This document shows, in pieces, positions 1 to 6,585 of a stretch of 10,773 nucleotides of DNA. The stretch's first letter is position 1. The number at the start of each line of letters is the position of its first letter. The stretch lies in assembly GCA_030067055.1 (NCBI GenBank), contig JASJAL010000200.1, positions 1-10,773 on the forward strand, read 5' to 3'. The position numbers were made by a program, and so were the translations under genes. The DNA is from Kiloniellales bacterium. GTDB lineage: Bacteria; Pseudomonadota; Alphaproteobacteria; Kiloniellales; JAKSBE01. The notes beneath the pieces were generated by a model. That model worked only from the letters and a program-made list of their open reading frames with translations. It did no database searches and was not told where the DNA came from.

Positions 1-98
1 GACAGAGCCGCCGGGGCGAAGCCGACCGCGTCGAAGCCGAGCGCCAGGGCCTGCTCGCGGATCGCGGCCTTGGGCTCCGGCGGGGTCTTCTCGAACAT
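1..98 (-). CDS. queG: tRNA epoxyqueuosine(34) reductase QueG, N-terminal fragment (cut by window edge)
   Basis: Reading leftward from an ATG at 96-98, the frame stays open to the left edge and gives 32 full codons. The peptide begins MFEKTPPEPK and contains LGFDAVGFAPA, which matches the start of QueG, where a helix is followed by LGFDxVGxAxA. QueG is a cytosolic cobalamin- and 4Fe-4S-dependent enzyme that reduces epoxyqueuosine to queuosine at tRNA position 34, the last step of the pathway. The start lies 33 bp after the tgt stop on the same strand, so it is probably the third gene of a queA-tgt-queG operon. The Shine-Dalgarno match is weak (a GGAG 12 bases upstream and a closer GGGAC). The cobalamin and cluster motifs lie outside the window, so the identification rests on the short N-terminus plus the strong queuosine context. 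Confidence 0.78.
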   Translation of the reverse strand, partial: MFEKTPPEPKAAIREQALALGFDAVGFAPAAL

Positions 99-131
99 GA
101 CGTCCCGCGACTCCGATCGTTGCGGTCCAGG

Positions 132-1265
132 CTACAGCGGCGGCAGATCGCCCGCCGCCTGCTCTGCCTCGAAGGCCGCGGAGAAATCCTCGAGGCGTCC
201 TTCGGCGATGGCGGCACGCAGCCCGGACATGAGCTCCTGATAGTAGGTCAGATTGTGCAGAGTCAGGAGGATCGGTCCCAGCATCTCGCCGCTGCGCACC
301 AAGTGGTGCAGGTAGGCGCGGCTGTACTGTACCAACTCGGGGTTCGGGCTCTCCGGGTCGAGGGGTCGCGGATCGTCCTTATGCCGGGCGTTGCGCAGGT
401 TGACCACGCCGCGCCGGGTGAAGGCCTGGCCGGTTCGGCCGCTTCGGGTCGGCAGGACGCAGTCGAACATGTCGATCCCGCGCTGCACGGCGCGGACGAT
501 GTCGTCCGGCTTGCCAACCCCCATCAGGTAGCGCGGCCGGTCCTCGGGCAGGGCCGGGACGGTCTCCTCCAGGACCTTCAGCATGGCCTCCTGGCCTTCG
601 CCGACGGCCAGGCCGCCCACCGCATAGCCGTGGAAGCCGATGTCGATCAGGCCGGCGGCCGACTCCCGGCGGAGCTCGGGATAGACGCTGCCCTGTACGA
701 TCCCGAAAAGGCCGCGCCCGGGGTGGCCCGGAAAGGCCTCTTTGCAGCGCGCCGCCCAGCGCAACGACAGGCGCATGGATTCCGCGGCCTCGGCTTCGCT
801 CACCGGGAAGGGCGTGCACTCGTCCAGGACCATGGTGATATCGACCCCTAGCAGGTCCTGGATCTCCACCGCACGTTCCGGGGTCAGCTCGTGAGCCTGG
901 CCGTCGACGTGGGAGCGGAAGGTCACACCCCGCTCGGTGATCTTGCGCAGCTCGGCCAGGGACATGACCTGGAAGCCGCCGGAATCGGTCAGGATCGGTC
1001 GCGGCCAGTTCATGAACTTGTGGAGACCGCCGAGGCCGGCAACGCGCTCCGCGCCGGGCCGCAGCATCAGATGATAGGTGTTGGCCAGCACGATCTCGGC
1101 GCCAGTGGCTGCCACGTCGCCCGGGCGCAGGCCCTTGACCGTGCCCGCGGTGCCGACCGGCATGAAGGCCGGCGTCTCGACCGTGCCGTGAGCGCAGGTC
1201 AGGCGGCCGCGGCGGGCCGTGCCGTCGCGCGCTTGAACCGCGTAGCCGAAGGGCGTCTCGGTCAT
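132..1265 (-). CDS. tgt: tRNA-guanine(34) transglycosylase (Tgt) lacking the zinc-ligand cysteines
   Basis: This 377-residue protein has the length and sequence of bacterial Tgt, which swaps guanine 34 for preQ1 in GUN-anticodon tRNAs. Visible landmarks are [14 protein letters not shown] (31-44), [11 protein letters not shown] with general-base Asp94, DECTPFP with Asp148, GGLAVGEG (217-224), GVGKPDDI (249-256) and [14 protein letters not shown] with nucleophile Asp268. These align to Zymomonas Tgt Asp102, Asp156 and Asp280. The zinc site is unusual. The positions of the three ligand cysteines (Cys318, 320 and 323 in Zymomonas numbering) are Ser306, Asn308 and Leu311, while the histidine ligand (His337) and the following SRAYLHHL are kept, with no length change. 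The ATG overlaps the queA stop (ATGA), and AGGAGG lies four bases upstream. The catalytic core appears intact, so this is probably a working or recently diverged Tgt without the usual zinc site. Confidence 0.96.
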   Translation of the reverse strand: MTETPFGYAVQARDGTARRGRLTCAHGTVETPAFMPVGTAGTVKGLRPGDVAATGAEIVLANTYHLMLRPGAERVAGLGGLHKFMNWPRPILTDSGGFQVMSLAELRKITERGVTFRSHVDGQAHELTPERAVEIQDLLGVDITMVLDECTPFPVSEAEAAESMRLSLRWAARCKEAFPGHPGRGLFGIVQGSVYPELRRESAAGLIDIGFHGYAVGGLAVGEGQEAMLKVLEETVPALPEDRPRYLMGVGKPDDIVRAVQRGIDMFDCVLPTRSGRTGQAFTRRGVVNLRNARHKDDPRPLDPESPNPELVQYSRAYLHHLVRSGEMLGPILLTLHNLTYYQELMSGLRAAIAEGRLEDFSAAFEAEQAAGDLPPL

Positions 1266-2311
1266 GCGCCCTCCTGCCGGGTCAGCAGACAGGCGTCGCC
1301 GTAGGAAAAGAACCGATAGCCTTGGCCGATGGCGTGGGCGTAGGCCTGCTTCATCTGCTCCAGCCCGGCGAAGGCCGAGACCAGCATGAAGAGAGTCGAG
1401 CGGGGCAGGTGGAAGTTGGTCAAGAGCAGGTCCACGGCCTTGAAGCGATAACCCGGCAGGATGAAGAGATCGGTCTCGCCTGAAAAGGCCGGGATGTGGC
1501 CGTCGTCTCGCGCCGCGGCTTCCAGGACGCGCAGCGCCGTGGTGCCGACCGCGACGACGCGGCCGCCTGCTGCCTTGGCCGCGTTGATCGTCTCGGCGGC
1601 CTCCGGGGTGATCTCGGCGACCTCGCTGTGCATGCGGTGGTCGCGCGGGTCCTCGGCCTTGACCGGCAGGAAGGTGCCGGCGCCGACGTGCAGGGTGACC
1701 GCAACGCGACGCAGGCCGCGTGCCTCCAGGGCCGACAAAAGAGCTTCGGTGAAGTGCAGGCCGGCGGTCGGCGCGGCCACGGCGCCTTCCCGGGCCGCGA
1801 AGACTGTCTGATAGTCCTCGCGGTCCCGGGCATCGGGACCTTCCGGCCGCTGGATGTAGGGCGGCAGCGGTGCCATGCCGAATTCGGCAAGGGCGGCCAT
1901 TAGTTCGGCACCGGCGCGGTCGAAGGCCAGCGTGATCTCACCGCCTTCACCCTTGTTCTCGACCTCGGCTGCGAAGGCCTCTGCTTGTCCGGGCGCGAAG
2001 TCGATTCGATCCCCCGGCCGCAGCCGTTTGGCGGGCCGGGCGAAGGCGCGCCAGCGGTCCGGGCCTTCGCGCTTGTGCAGGGTCACTTCGATCCGGGCCT
2101 GGCCGCGGCGGCCGGTCAGGCGCGCGGGAATCACCTTGGTGTCGTTGATCACCAGGATGTCGCCGGGCTTCAGTAAGCTTGGCAGCTCGGCGATCCGGCT
2201 GTCGGTCAGATAGTCTCCGACCACCAGAAGCCGCGCGGCCTCACGCGGCTCGGCAGGGCGCTGGGCGATCAGCGCCTTGGGCAGGTCGAAATCGAAGTCA
2301 TCCGTGCGCAT
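1262..2311 (-). CDS. queA: S-adenosylmethionine:tRNA ribosyltransferase-isomerase QueA
   Basis: QueA transfers and isomerises the ribosyl moiety of SAM onto preQ1-tRNA to form epoxyqueuosine; it is cytosolic. From the ATG at 2309-2311 the product has 349 residues, near the family's usual 340-356. Family motifs are [11 protein letters not shown] at the N-terminus, [14 protein letters not shown] (52-65), PPYIQR (149-154), YQTVFA (167-172), PTAGLHF (181-187), HVGAGTF (208-214), [10 protein letters not shown] (298-307) and [11 protein letters not shown] (333-343). The same frame is open for 54 more codons upstream to 2473, but that extension is low-complexity and arginine-rich, has no family similarity and would overlap betC. 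The 2311 start has an AGGGA ribosome binding site at a seven-base spacing and begins exactly where QueA proteins begin. It is the first gene of the queA-tgt-queG operon and overlaps tgt by four bases. Confidence 0.96.
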   Translation of the reverse strand: MRTDDFDFDLPKALIAQRPAEPREAARLLVVGDYLTDSRIAELPSLLKPGDILVINDTKVIPARLTGRRGQARIEVTLHKREGPDRWRAFARPAKRLRPGDRIDFAPGQAEAFAAEVENKGEGGEITLAFDRAGAELMAALAEFGMAPLPPYIQRPEGPDARDREDYQTVFAAREGAVAAPTAGLHFTEALLSALEARGLRRVAVTLHVGAGTFLPVKAEDPRDHRMHSEVAEITPEAAETINAAKAAGGRVVAVGTTALRVLEAAARDDGHIPAFSGETDLFILPGYRFKAVDLLLTNFHLPRSTLFMLVSAFAGLEQMKQAYAHAIGQGYRFFSYGDACLLTRQEGA

Positions 2312-2318
2312 GAAGGCG

Positions 2319-2323
2319 TCCCT
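2319..2323 (-). promoter_or_regulatory. Ribosome binding site that sets the queA start
   Basis: On the minus strand AGGGA lies seven bases before the ATG at 2311. It supports the 349-residue QueA over the 403-residue alternative starting at 2473, which would run through the betC start region. Confidence 0.6.
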
Positions 2324-2428
2324 GTCGCCGGAACCGCAGCCGGAGTCAAGCCGTGCGGTCCCTGAGCGGCCAAGCGGCGTCGCTCGCAAGCGGCCGCGCC
2401 GCCGGCGAGCTGGCGCAGGATGAGGATC

Positions 2429-2434
2429 GGAGGA
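2429..2434 (+). promoter_or_regulatory. Ribosome binding site of betC
   Basis: GGAGGA lies seven bases before the ATG at 2442 and fixes the betC start. It sits in the 130-bp divergent gap between queA and betC (2312-2441). In that gap I find no convincing sigma-70 promoter or operator palindrome on either strand. Confidence 0.7.
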
Positions 2435-2441
2435 CAGCATC

Positions 2442-4007
2442 ATGAGCCGCCAAGCGAACATCGTCTTCATCATGGCCGACCAGCTCGCCGCACCGGCCTT
2501 GCCGGCCTACGGCCACAAGGTCGTCAAGGCACCGCACATCCAGGGCCTGGCGGAACGCGGCGTGGTCTTCGACGCTGCCTATTGCAACAGCCCGCTCTGC
2601 GCGCCTTCGCGTTTCTCGATGCTTTCGGGGCGGCTGCCCTCGGACATTGGCGCCTACGACAATGCGACCGAGTTTCCGGCGACGGTCCCGACCTTTGCTC
2701 ACATGCTGAGGCTCGGCGGCTACCGGACCATCCTTTCGGGCAAGATGCACTTCGTCGGCCCGGACCAGCTGCACGGCTTCGAGGAGCGCCTGACCACCGA
2801 CATCTATCCCGCCGACTTCGGCTGGACCGCCGACTGGGAGCGGCCCGACCGGCGGCAGCACTTCTACCACACCATGCTGAGCGTCGTGGAGGCCGAGGCC
2901 TGCCGGCGCAGCCAGCAGATCGATTTCGACGAGGAGGTCGCCTACCAGGCCGAGCGCAAGATCTACGATCTGGCGCGCGACGGGGACGACCGGCCCTTCT
3001 TCCTGCTGGTTTCCTTTACCCATCCCCACGATCCCTACACCATCGGCCAGGAGTTCTGGGATCTCTACCGGCCGGAGGAGATCGACCTGCCGTCGGCTCC
3101 CGCCCTGGCGCCGGAAGAAATGGACCCGCACAGCCGCCGGCTCTTCGAGGCCCTCGGCATGAAGGACTACGCCCTGACCGAGGAGCGCATCCGCAAGGCC
3201 CGGCGCGCCTACTACGGCGCGATCTCCTACGTCGACGCCAAGGTCGGTCGCTTGCTGGAGAGCCTGGAGGCCGCCGGGCTGGCCGAGGACAGCATCGTCG
3301 TCTTCACCGCCGACCACGGCGACATGCTTGGCGAGCGGGGCCTCTGGTACAAAATGTGCTTCTACGAATGGGCGGCGCGGGTCCCTCTGATCGTTGCAGC
3401 GCCGGAGCGCTTCGAGCCGCGTCGGATCGATTGCCCGGTATCGCTGATCGACGTCTTTCCGACCTTGCAGGGCCTCGGCGGCCTCGGCGAACTCGAGCTG
3501 CCCGAGGACCTGCCCGGAAGCAGCCTTCTGCCCCTGCTCGAAGGCGGGGAGGGCGGTCCGGAAGCCGTCCATGGCGAGTACCTCGGCGAGGCGGCCGCCG
3601 GCCCGCTGATCATGATCCGTCGGGGCCGGCACAAGTACGTCGTCGGGATCGATAGCCCGCCGCAGCTCTTCGACTTGGCCGAGGATCCAAATGAACTGAA
3701 CAACCTTTCCGGTCAGGCCTCCGTCGCAGAGATCGAGGGCACCCTGGCGGAGGAAGCCGGTCGACGTTGGGAACTCGAAGGCCTGCGGGCCGAGGTCATC
3801 GCCAACCAGCGCCGGCGGCGATTCGTGCAAGCAGCAAACCTCAGCGGCGTTCACACGCCCTGGGACTTCCAGCCGATCTTCGATGCCAGCGAAAGCTACG
3901 CCCGCAACACCCGGTCGATCCTGGGCGATCTGGAGAACCGCGCCCGGCTGCCCTACCGGGAGTCACCGGCGCCGGACGGCCCTGGAGCCTCGAGCGCCGA
4001 ATCGTAG
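2442..4007 (+). CDS. betC: Choline-sulfatase BetC
   Basis: BetC hydrolyses choline-O-sulfate to choline and sulfate, feeding glycine-betaine synthesis and supplying sulfur. The 521-residue product is a type I sulfatase with the CxPSR maturation motif CAPSR at 53-57; Cys53 becomes formylglycine. Metal and active-site positions are Asp13-Gln14 (IMADQ), Asp291-His292 (FTADHGD) and Lys304. The long match [19 protein letters not shown] (99-117) and THPHDPY (193-199) are typical of choline sulfatases rather than aryl- or alkylsulfatases. So is the C-terminal tail, with [16 protein letters not shown] at 474-489, the BetC-specific segment that helps close the active site. There is no signal peptide, so it is cytosolic. 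It stands alone: betA, betB and betI are not adjacent. The last 55 bp overlap the 3' end of the convergent oxygenase-like gene, so the final residues (about 504-521) are also antisense to that gene. Confidence 0.95.
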   Translation: MSRQANIVFIMADQLAAPALPAYGHKVVKAPHIQGLAERGVVFDAAYCNSPLCAPSRFSMLSGRLPSDIGAYDNATEFPATVPTFAHMLRLGGYRTILSGKMHFVGPDQLHGFEERLTTDIYPADFGWTADWERPDRRQHFYHTMLSVVEAEACRRSQQIDFDEEVAYQAERKIYDLARDGDDRPFFLLVSFTHPHDPYTIGQEFWDLYRPEEIDLPSAPALAPEEMDPHSRRLFEALGMKDYALTEERIRKARRAYYGAISYVDAKVGRLLESLEAAGLAEDSIVVFTADHGDMLGERGLWYKMCFYEWAARVPLIVAAPERFEPRRIDCPVSLIDVFPTLQGLGGLGELELPEDLPGSSLLPLLEGGEGGPEAVHGEYLGEAAAGPLIMIRRGRHKYVVGIDSPPQLFDLAEDPNELNNLSGQASVAEIEGTLAEEAGRRWELEGLRAEVIANQRRRRFVQAANLSGVHTPWDFQPIFDASESYARNTRSILGDLENRARLPYRESPAPDGPGASSAES

Positions 4008-4657
4008 CGCAGGCCGAGGCTGAGGCGCGCCTCGGTGACCTCGCCGAGGAAATGGAAGGGCCGGGGCCGGTCCGAGCGATAACCCGGGGCGCGCATCAGC
4101 AGCAGGTGGCCGACCGGGGCCGGGATCTCGCGCGCGTCGCTGGCCTGGCGATCGGCGCAGACGAAGAAGGGGGCCGCACCGCTGAGCGTGACGATGGCGA
4201 CCAGGCCGCGATAGCCGATATGGTCGCGGTGCGGCGTGATGCCGAAGGAGCCCCGGCGATAACGCTGCAGAATCAGGTCGTTCAGCCGAAAGCCCGCGGC
4301 ATCGTCGAGGCAGGGTGCCAGCGTCAGGCCCTCTTGAAGCAAGCCGTCGAGCGCCGCTGCGAGGGCACGGAATATGCTGTCGGGCGGGAAGGCCAGCGTG
4401 ACGTCGAAGTCCTGACGGACGGCCGTCTTGCCGCTTCCGACCACCGCCTGGCCGGGGCGAAAGGGCAGGTTCTCGGCAGCGGCGCAGAGCGCGGCGCAGT
4501 CCGACGGGCCGAGTAAGGGCAGCGAGGCTGCATCCTCCTCCGCCAGGCGCCGGATGACGGCCGCAAGCTCGCTTGGCGACGAAAGAAAGCCGAAGCGCGG
4601 ACCTCGGTCATTGCGGGGTGGCTCCGGCCATTCCGGTTTCCAATCGATGGCGGTCAC
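3953..4657 (-). CDS. 2-oxoglutarate/Fe(II) oxygenase-like protein
   Basis: The 234-residue product shows the facial-triad pattern of 2-oxoglutarate-dependent dioxygenases: His143-x-Asp145 (ITPHRDH), distal His202 (RPFHFLG) and Arg211 (EARLSL) nine residues later, where the 2-oxoglutarate-binding arginine is expected. RQDFDV (81-86) and LILQRYRRGSFG (128-139) resemble the strand before the HxD motif in such proteins. There is no signal peptide or membrane segment, so it is probably cytosolic. I cannot assign a substrate. It starts with GTG inside the stop of the upstream SNase-like gene (GTGA), with GGAGGA six bases before, so translation is probably coupled. A longer frame upstream lacks family character and runs through the SNase gene. 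Its 3' end overlaps betC by 55 bp. The fold assignment is fairly secure from motif spacing; the function is open. Confidence 0.8.
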   Translation of the reverse strand: MTAIDWKPEWPEPPRNDRGPRFGFLSSPSELAAVIRRLAEEDAASLPLLGPSDCAALCAAAENLPFRPGQAVVGSGKTAVRQDFDVTLAFPPDSIFRALAAALDGLLQEGLTLAPCLDDAAGFRLNDLILQRYRRGSFGITPHRDHIGYRGLVAIVTLSGAAPFFVCADRQASDAREIPAPVGHLLLMRAPGYRSDRPRPFHFLGEVTEARLSLGLRYDSALEAPGPSGAGDSR

Positions 4658-5154
4658 TGCGCTTCCTCCGCCAGCCGCGTGCCGCGGCGCCAGTCCCAGG
4701 GGGCGACGAAGCGGCCGCGCCAGAGGCCGTGGTTCCTCGTCCTGGCCTCCTGCTCGAAGGCGATATAGTGCTCCGACACGGCGCGGTCGGCCAGCGCCCA
4801 GCCGGTGTAGACCATGCCTTCCGAGAGGTCGTAGCCGGCTGCCACGCAGCGTGCCACCTCTGGACCCTCGGCTGGTAGGAGCTCGCAGGTCACGGGAATG
4901 CCGGCGGTCAGGTCGAGCAGGGCACTGCGCGAGACCGCGCCGCAGTCGTAGAGCTTCCTCAGGAGGCAGCGCTGGCCTGGCTCGGGGGCGTCGATGGCGT
5001 AGAGCCGGAAACGCCGGCCCTCGATCTCGATCAGATCGCCGGCCAGGACCTCCGGTCGTCCCGTGACGGTTTCGAGTTCCGGAGTCGCCTCGCCGGCGAG
5101 GGCAGGGCCAAGTGACAAGGCCAAGAGCAGGAGTGGGCAGATCCAGCGGTGCAT
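4654..5154 (-). CDS. Secreted thermonuclease (SNase) family protein, possibly lacking one catalytic arginine
   Basis: The 166-residue protein begins with a signal peptide: His-Arg, then a leucine-rich core, with likely cleavage after ALA at residue 20. It continues as a staphylococcal-nuclease OB fold. LAGD (Asp40) matches the calcium ligand Asp21. RLYAIDAPE (50-58) supplies Arg50, Asp55 and Glu58, matching SNase Arg35, Asp40 and Glu43. The C-terminal GLWRGRFVAPWDWRRG (143-158) is the usual family tail. SNase Arg87 normally sits in a YGR motif before VARC. Here the segment is EGPEVARC (96-103), so that arginine appears to be replaced, most likely by Pro98. The family cleaves DNA or RNA with calcium in the periplasm or outside the cell, so the activity of this copy is uncertain. 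There is no strong ribosome binding site. It overlaps the oxygenase-like gene by four bases and is divergent from the dehydrogenase gene. Confidence 0.85.
   Translation of the reverse strand: MHRWICPLLLLALSLGPALAGEATPELETVTGRPEVLAGDLIEIEGRRFRLYAIDAPEPGQRCLLRKLYDCGAVSRSALLDLTAGIPVTCELLPAEGPEVARCVAAGYDLSEGMVYTGWALADRAVSEHYIAFEQEARTRNHGLWRGRFVAPWDWRRGTRLAEEAQ
4664..4669 (-). promoter_or_regulatory. Ribosome binding site inside the SNase-like gene, setting a GTG start
   Basis: GGAGGA on the minus strand lies within the last codons of the SNase-like gene, six bases before the GTG at 4657. It explains the choice of a GTG start for the oxygenase-like gene and supports translational coupling. Confidence 0.65.
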
Positions 5155-5274
5155 GACGGGGTCGATTATGGGTCCGGGCCATCCAAGTGCTCAAGGGCGC
5201 CGGCGATCCTTCCTGCTTGACCCGCAATGGCAGGCTTGGGCAGAAGTTAGGCGCCCCAGCAAAGGAAGCGTCCG

Positions 5275-6573
5275 ATGTCCAAAGCGCCCCGCGAGGCCGA
5301 GCGTATCGCCGTGATCGGCCTGGGCTATGTCGGCCTGCCGGTCGCGGCGGCCTTCGCTCGCCACTTTCCGGTCGTCGGCTACGACATCGACGCTGCGAGG
5401 GTCGCGGCACTGTCCCGAGGCGAGGACTGGACCGGCGAGATTGCCGCCGCCGACCTCTCGACCCTGAAGTCTCTCACGTTGGCGGACGATCCGGTGGCCT
5501 TGACGGGCACGACCGTCTTCATCATCGCGGTGCCGACCCCGGTCGACGGCGACCGGCGGCCGGACCTCGGCGCCCTGATGCAGGCCTGCGACGACATCGG
5601 GCCGGTTCTGGCTCCGGGTAGCCTGGTGGTGATCGAATCGACCGTCTATCCCGGAGTGACCGAGGAGCTTTGCGGGCCGCGCCTGGAGGCCGCCTCGGGC
5701 CTGCGGGCCGGCAGCGATTTCACGCTGGGGTACTCGCCGGAGCGGATCAATCCGGGCGATCGGGAGCGGCGTCTGGAGACCATCACGAAGGTGGTCTCGG
5801 GCCAGGACTCGGCAACCCTGGAACGGGTCGCGGCGCTCTATGGCCGAGTAATCGAGGCCGGCGTCCATCGGGCGCCTTCGATCAAGGTGGCCGAGGCCGC
5901 CAAGGTGATCGAAAACACCCAGCGCGATCTCAACATTGCCCTGATGAACGAGTTGGCGATCATCTTCCATCGCCTCGGCATCCCGACTCGCGATGTGCTC
6001 GCGGCGGCCGGCACCAAGTGGAACTTCCTGCCCTTCACCCCGGGCCTGGTGGGCGGCCACTGCATCGGCGTCGACCCCTACTATCTGACCGCCAAGGCCG
6101 AGGCAGTCGGCTACCATCCGGAGGTGGTCCTGGCCGGCCGGCGCATCAACGACGGGATGGGCAGCTTCATCGCCCAGGAGCTGCTGCGGCGCCTGGGCAA
6201 ACGCGAGAGTTCGCTGAGCGAAATGCGCGTCGCCGTCCTGGGGCTGACCTTCAAGCCGGACGTGCCGGACCTGCGCAACAGCAAGGTTCCGGACATCGTT
6301 GCAGAGCTGGCAAGCTTCGGCGTAGCGGCGGCGGTGGCGGATCCCCTGGCGCCGAGCGACCTCGCCCGGCAGGCCTACGGTCTGGAACTCGTGCCGGAGG
6401 AGGCTCTGGCGGGGCTCGACGCCCTGGTCCTGGCCGTGCCGCACCGCGCCTTTCTCGAGCGACCCCTGGCCGAGCTGCTGGCGCCGCTCAAGCCGGACGG
6501 CATCGTCTTCGACGTGAAGAGCGCTCTCGATCCCGCGGCGATTCCCAAAGGCCTGTCTTACTGGAGCCTTTGA
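5275..6573 (+). CDS. Nucleotide-sugar dehydrogenase, TviB/WbpA type (probable UDP-HexNAc 6-dehydrogenase)
   Basis: This enzyme family oxidises C6 of a UDP-sugar to the uronic acid with two NAD+, supplying precursors for capsule, exopolysaccharide or O-antigen. The 432 residues show an N-terminal Rossmann domain (IAVIGLGYVGLP, 11-22), TPVDGDRRPDL (88-98) and ESTVYPG (121-127). They also show YSPERINPGD (153-162), the linker helix KVAEAAKVIENTQRD with Lys210 and Asn214, and the catalytic GGHCIGVDPYYL with Cys263. The C-terminal domain carries LGLTFKPDVPDLRNSK (322-337). KWNFLPFTPGLVGGH is typical of the TviB/WbpA branch acting on UDP-N-acetylhexosamines rather than of UDP-glucose dehydrogenase. 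AAGGAAG lies six bases before the ATG. No epimerase, glycosyltransferase or polysaccharide export gene is adjacent, so the polymer it serves is unknown. The family is certain; the substrate is inferred. Confidence 0.92.
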   Translation: MSKAPREAERIAVIGLGYVGLPVAAAFARHFPVVGYDIDAARVAALSRGEDWTGEIAAADLSTLKSLTLADDPVALTGTTVFIIAVPTPVDGDRRPDLGALMQACDDIGPVLAPGSLVVIESTVYPGVTEELCGPRLEAASGLRAGSDFTLGYSPERINPGDRERRLETITKVVSGQDSATLERVAALYGRVIEAGVHRAPSIKVAEAAKVIENTQRDLNIALMNELAIIFHRLGIPTRDVLAAAGTKWNFLPFTPGLVGGHCIGVDPYYLTAKAEAVGYHPEVVLAGRRINDGMGSFIAQELLRRLGKRESSLSEMRVAVLGLTFKPDVPDLRNSKVPDIVAELASFGVAAAVADPLAPSDLARQAYGLELVPEEALAGLDALVLAVPHRAFLERPLAELLAPLKPDGIVFDVKSALDPAAIPKGLSYWSL

Positions 6574-6585
6574 CGGATCTCCGCG

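Noticed and set aside
2344..2349. TTGACT on the minus strand as a -35 box for queA
   Set aside because: There is no acceptable -10 at 16-18 bp, and the implied transcription start would fall on or after the ribosome binding site.
2312..2473. N-terminal extension of QueA by 54 codons to an ATG at 2473
   Set aside because: The extension has no family similarity, would overlap the start of betC, and the internal ATG at 2311 has a ribosome binding site and the correct QueA N-terminus.
2346..3854. A 502-codon open frame antisense to betC
   Set aside because: It is a shadow frame typical of GC-rich coding sequence; its composition lacks any recognisable domain, and the opposite strand encodes a clear choline sulfatase.
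5217..5245. TTGACC as a -35 box for the nucleotide-sugar dehydrogenase gene
   Set aside because: The hexamers 17-19 bp downstream (GCAGAA and neighbours) do not resemble a -10 element, so the call would rest on one box only.
4658..5410. Upstream part of the long minus-strand open frame that ends with the oxygenase-like gene
   Set aside because: This part is arginine- and proline-rich and overlaps the SNase-like gene in another frame. The family character begins only at the GTG at 4657.
5191..6444. A 417-codon open frame antisense to the nucleotide-sugar dehydrogenase
   Set aside because: The plus strand carries every dehydrogenase motif in frame; the antisense frame has none and no ribosome binding site context.
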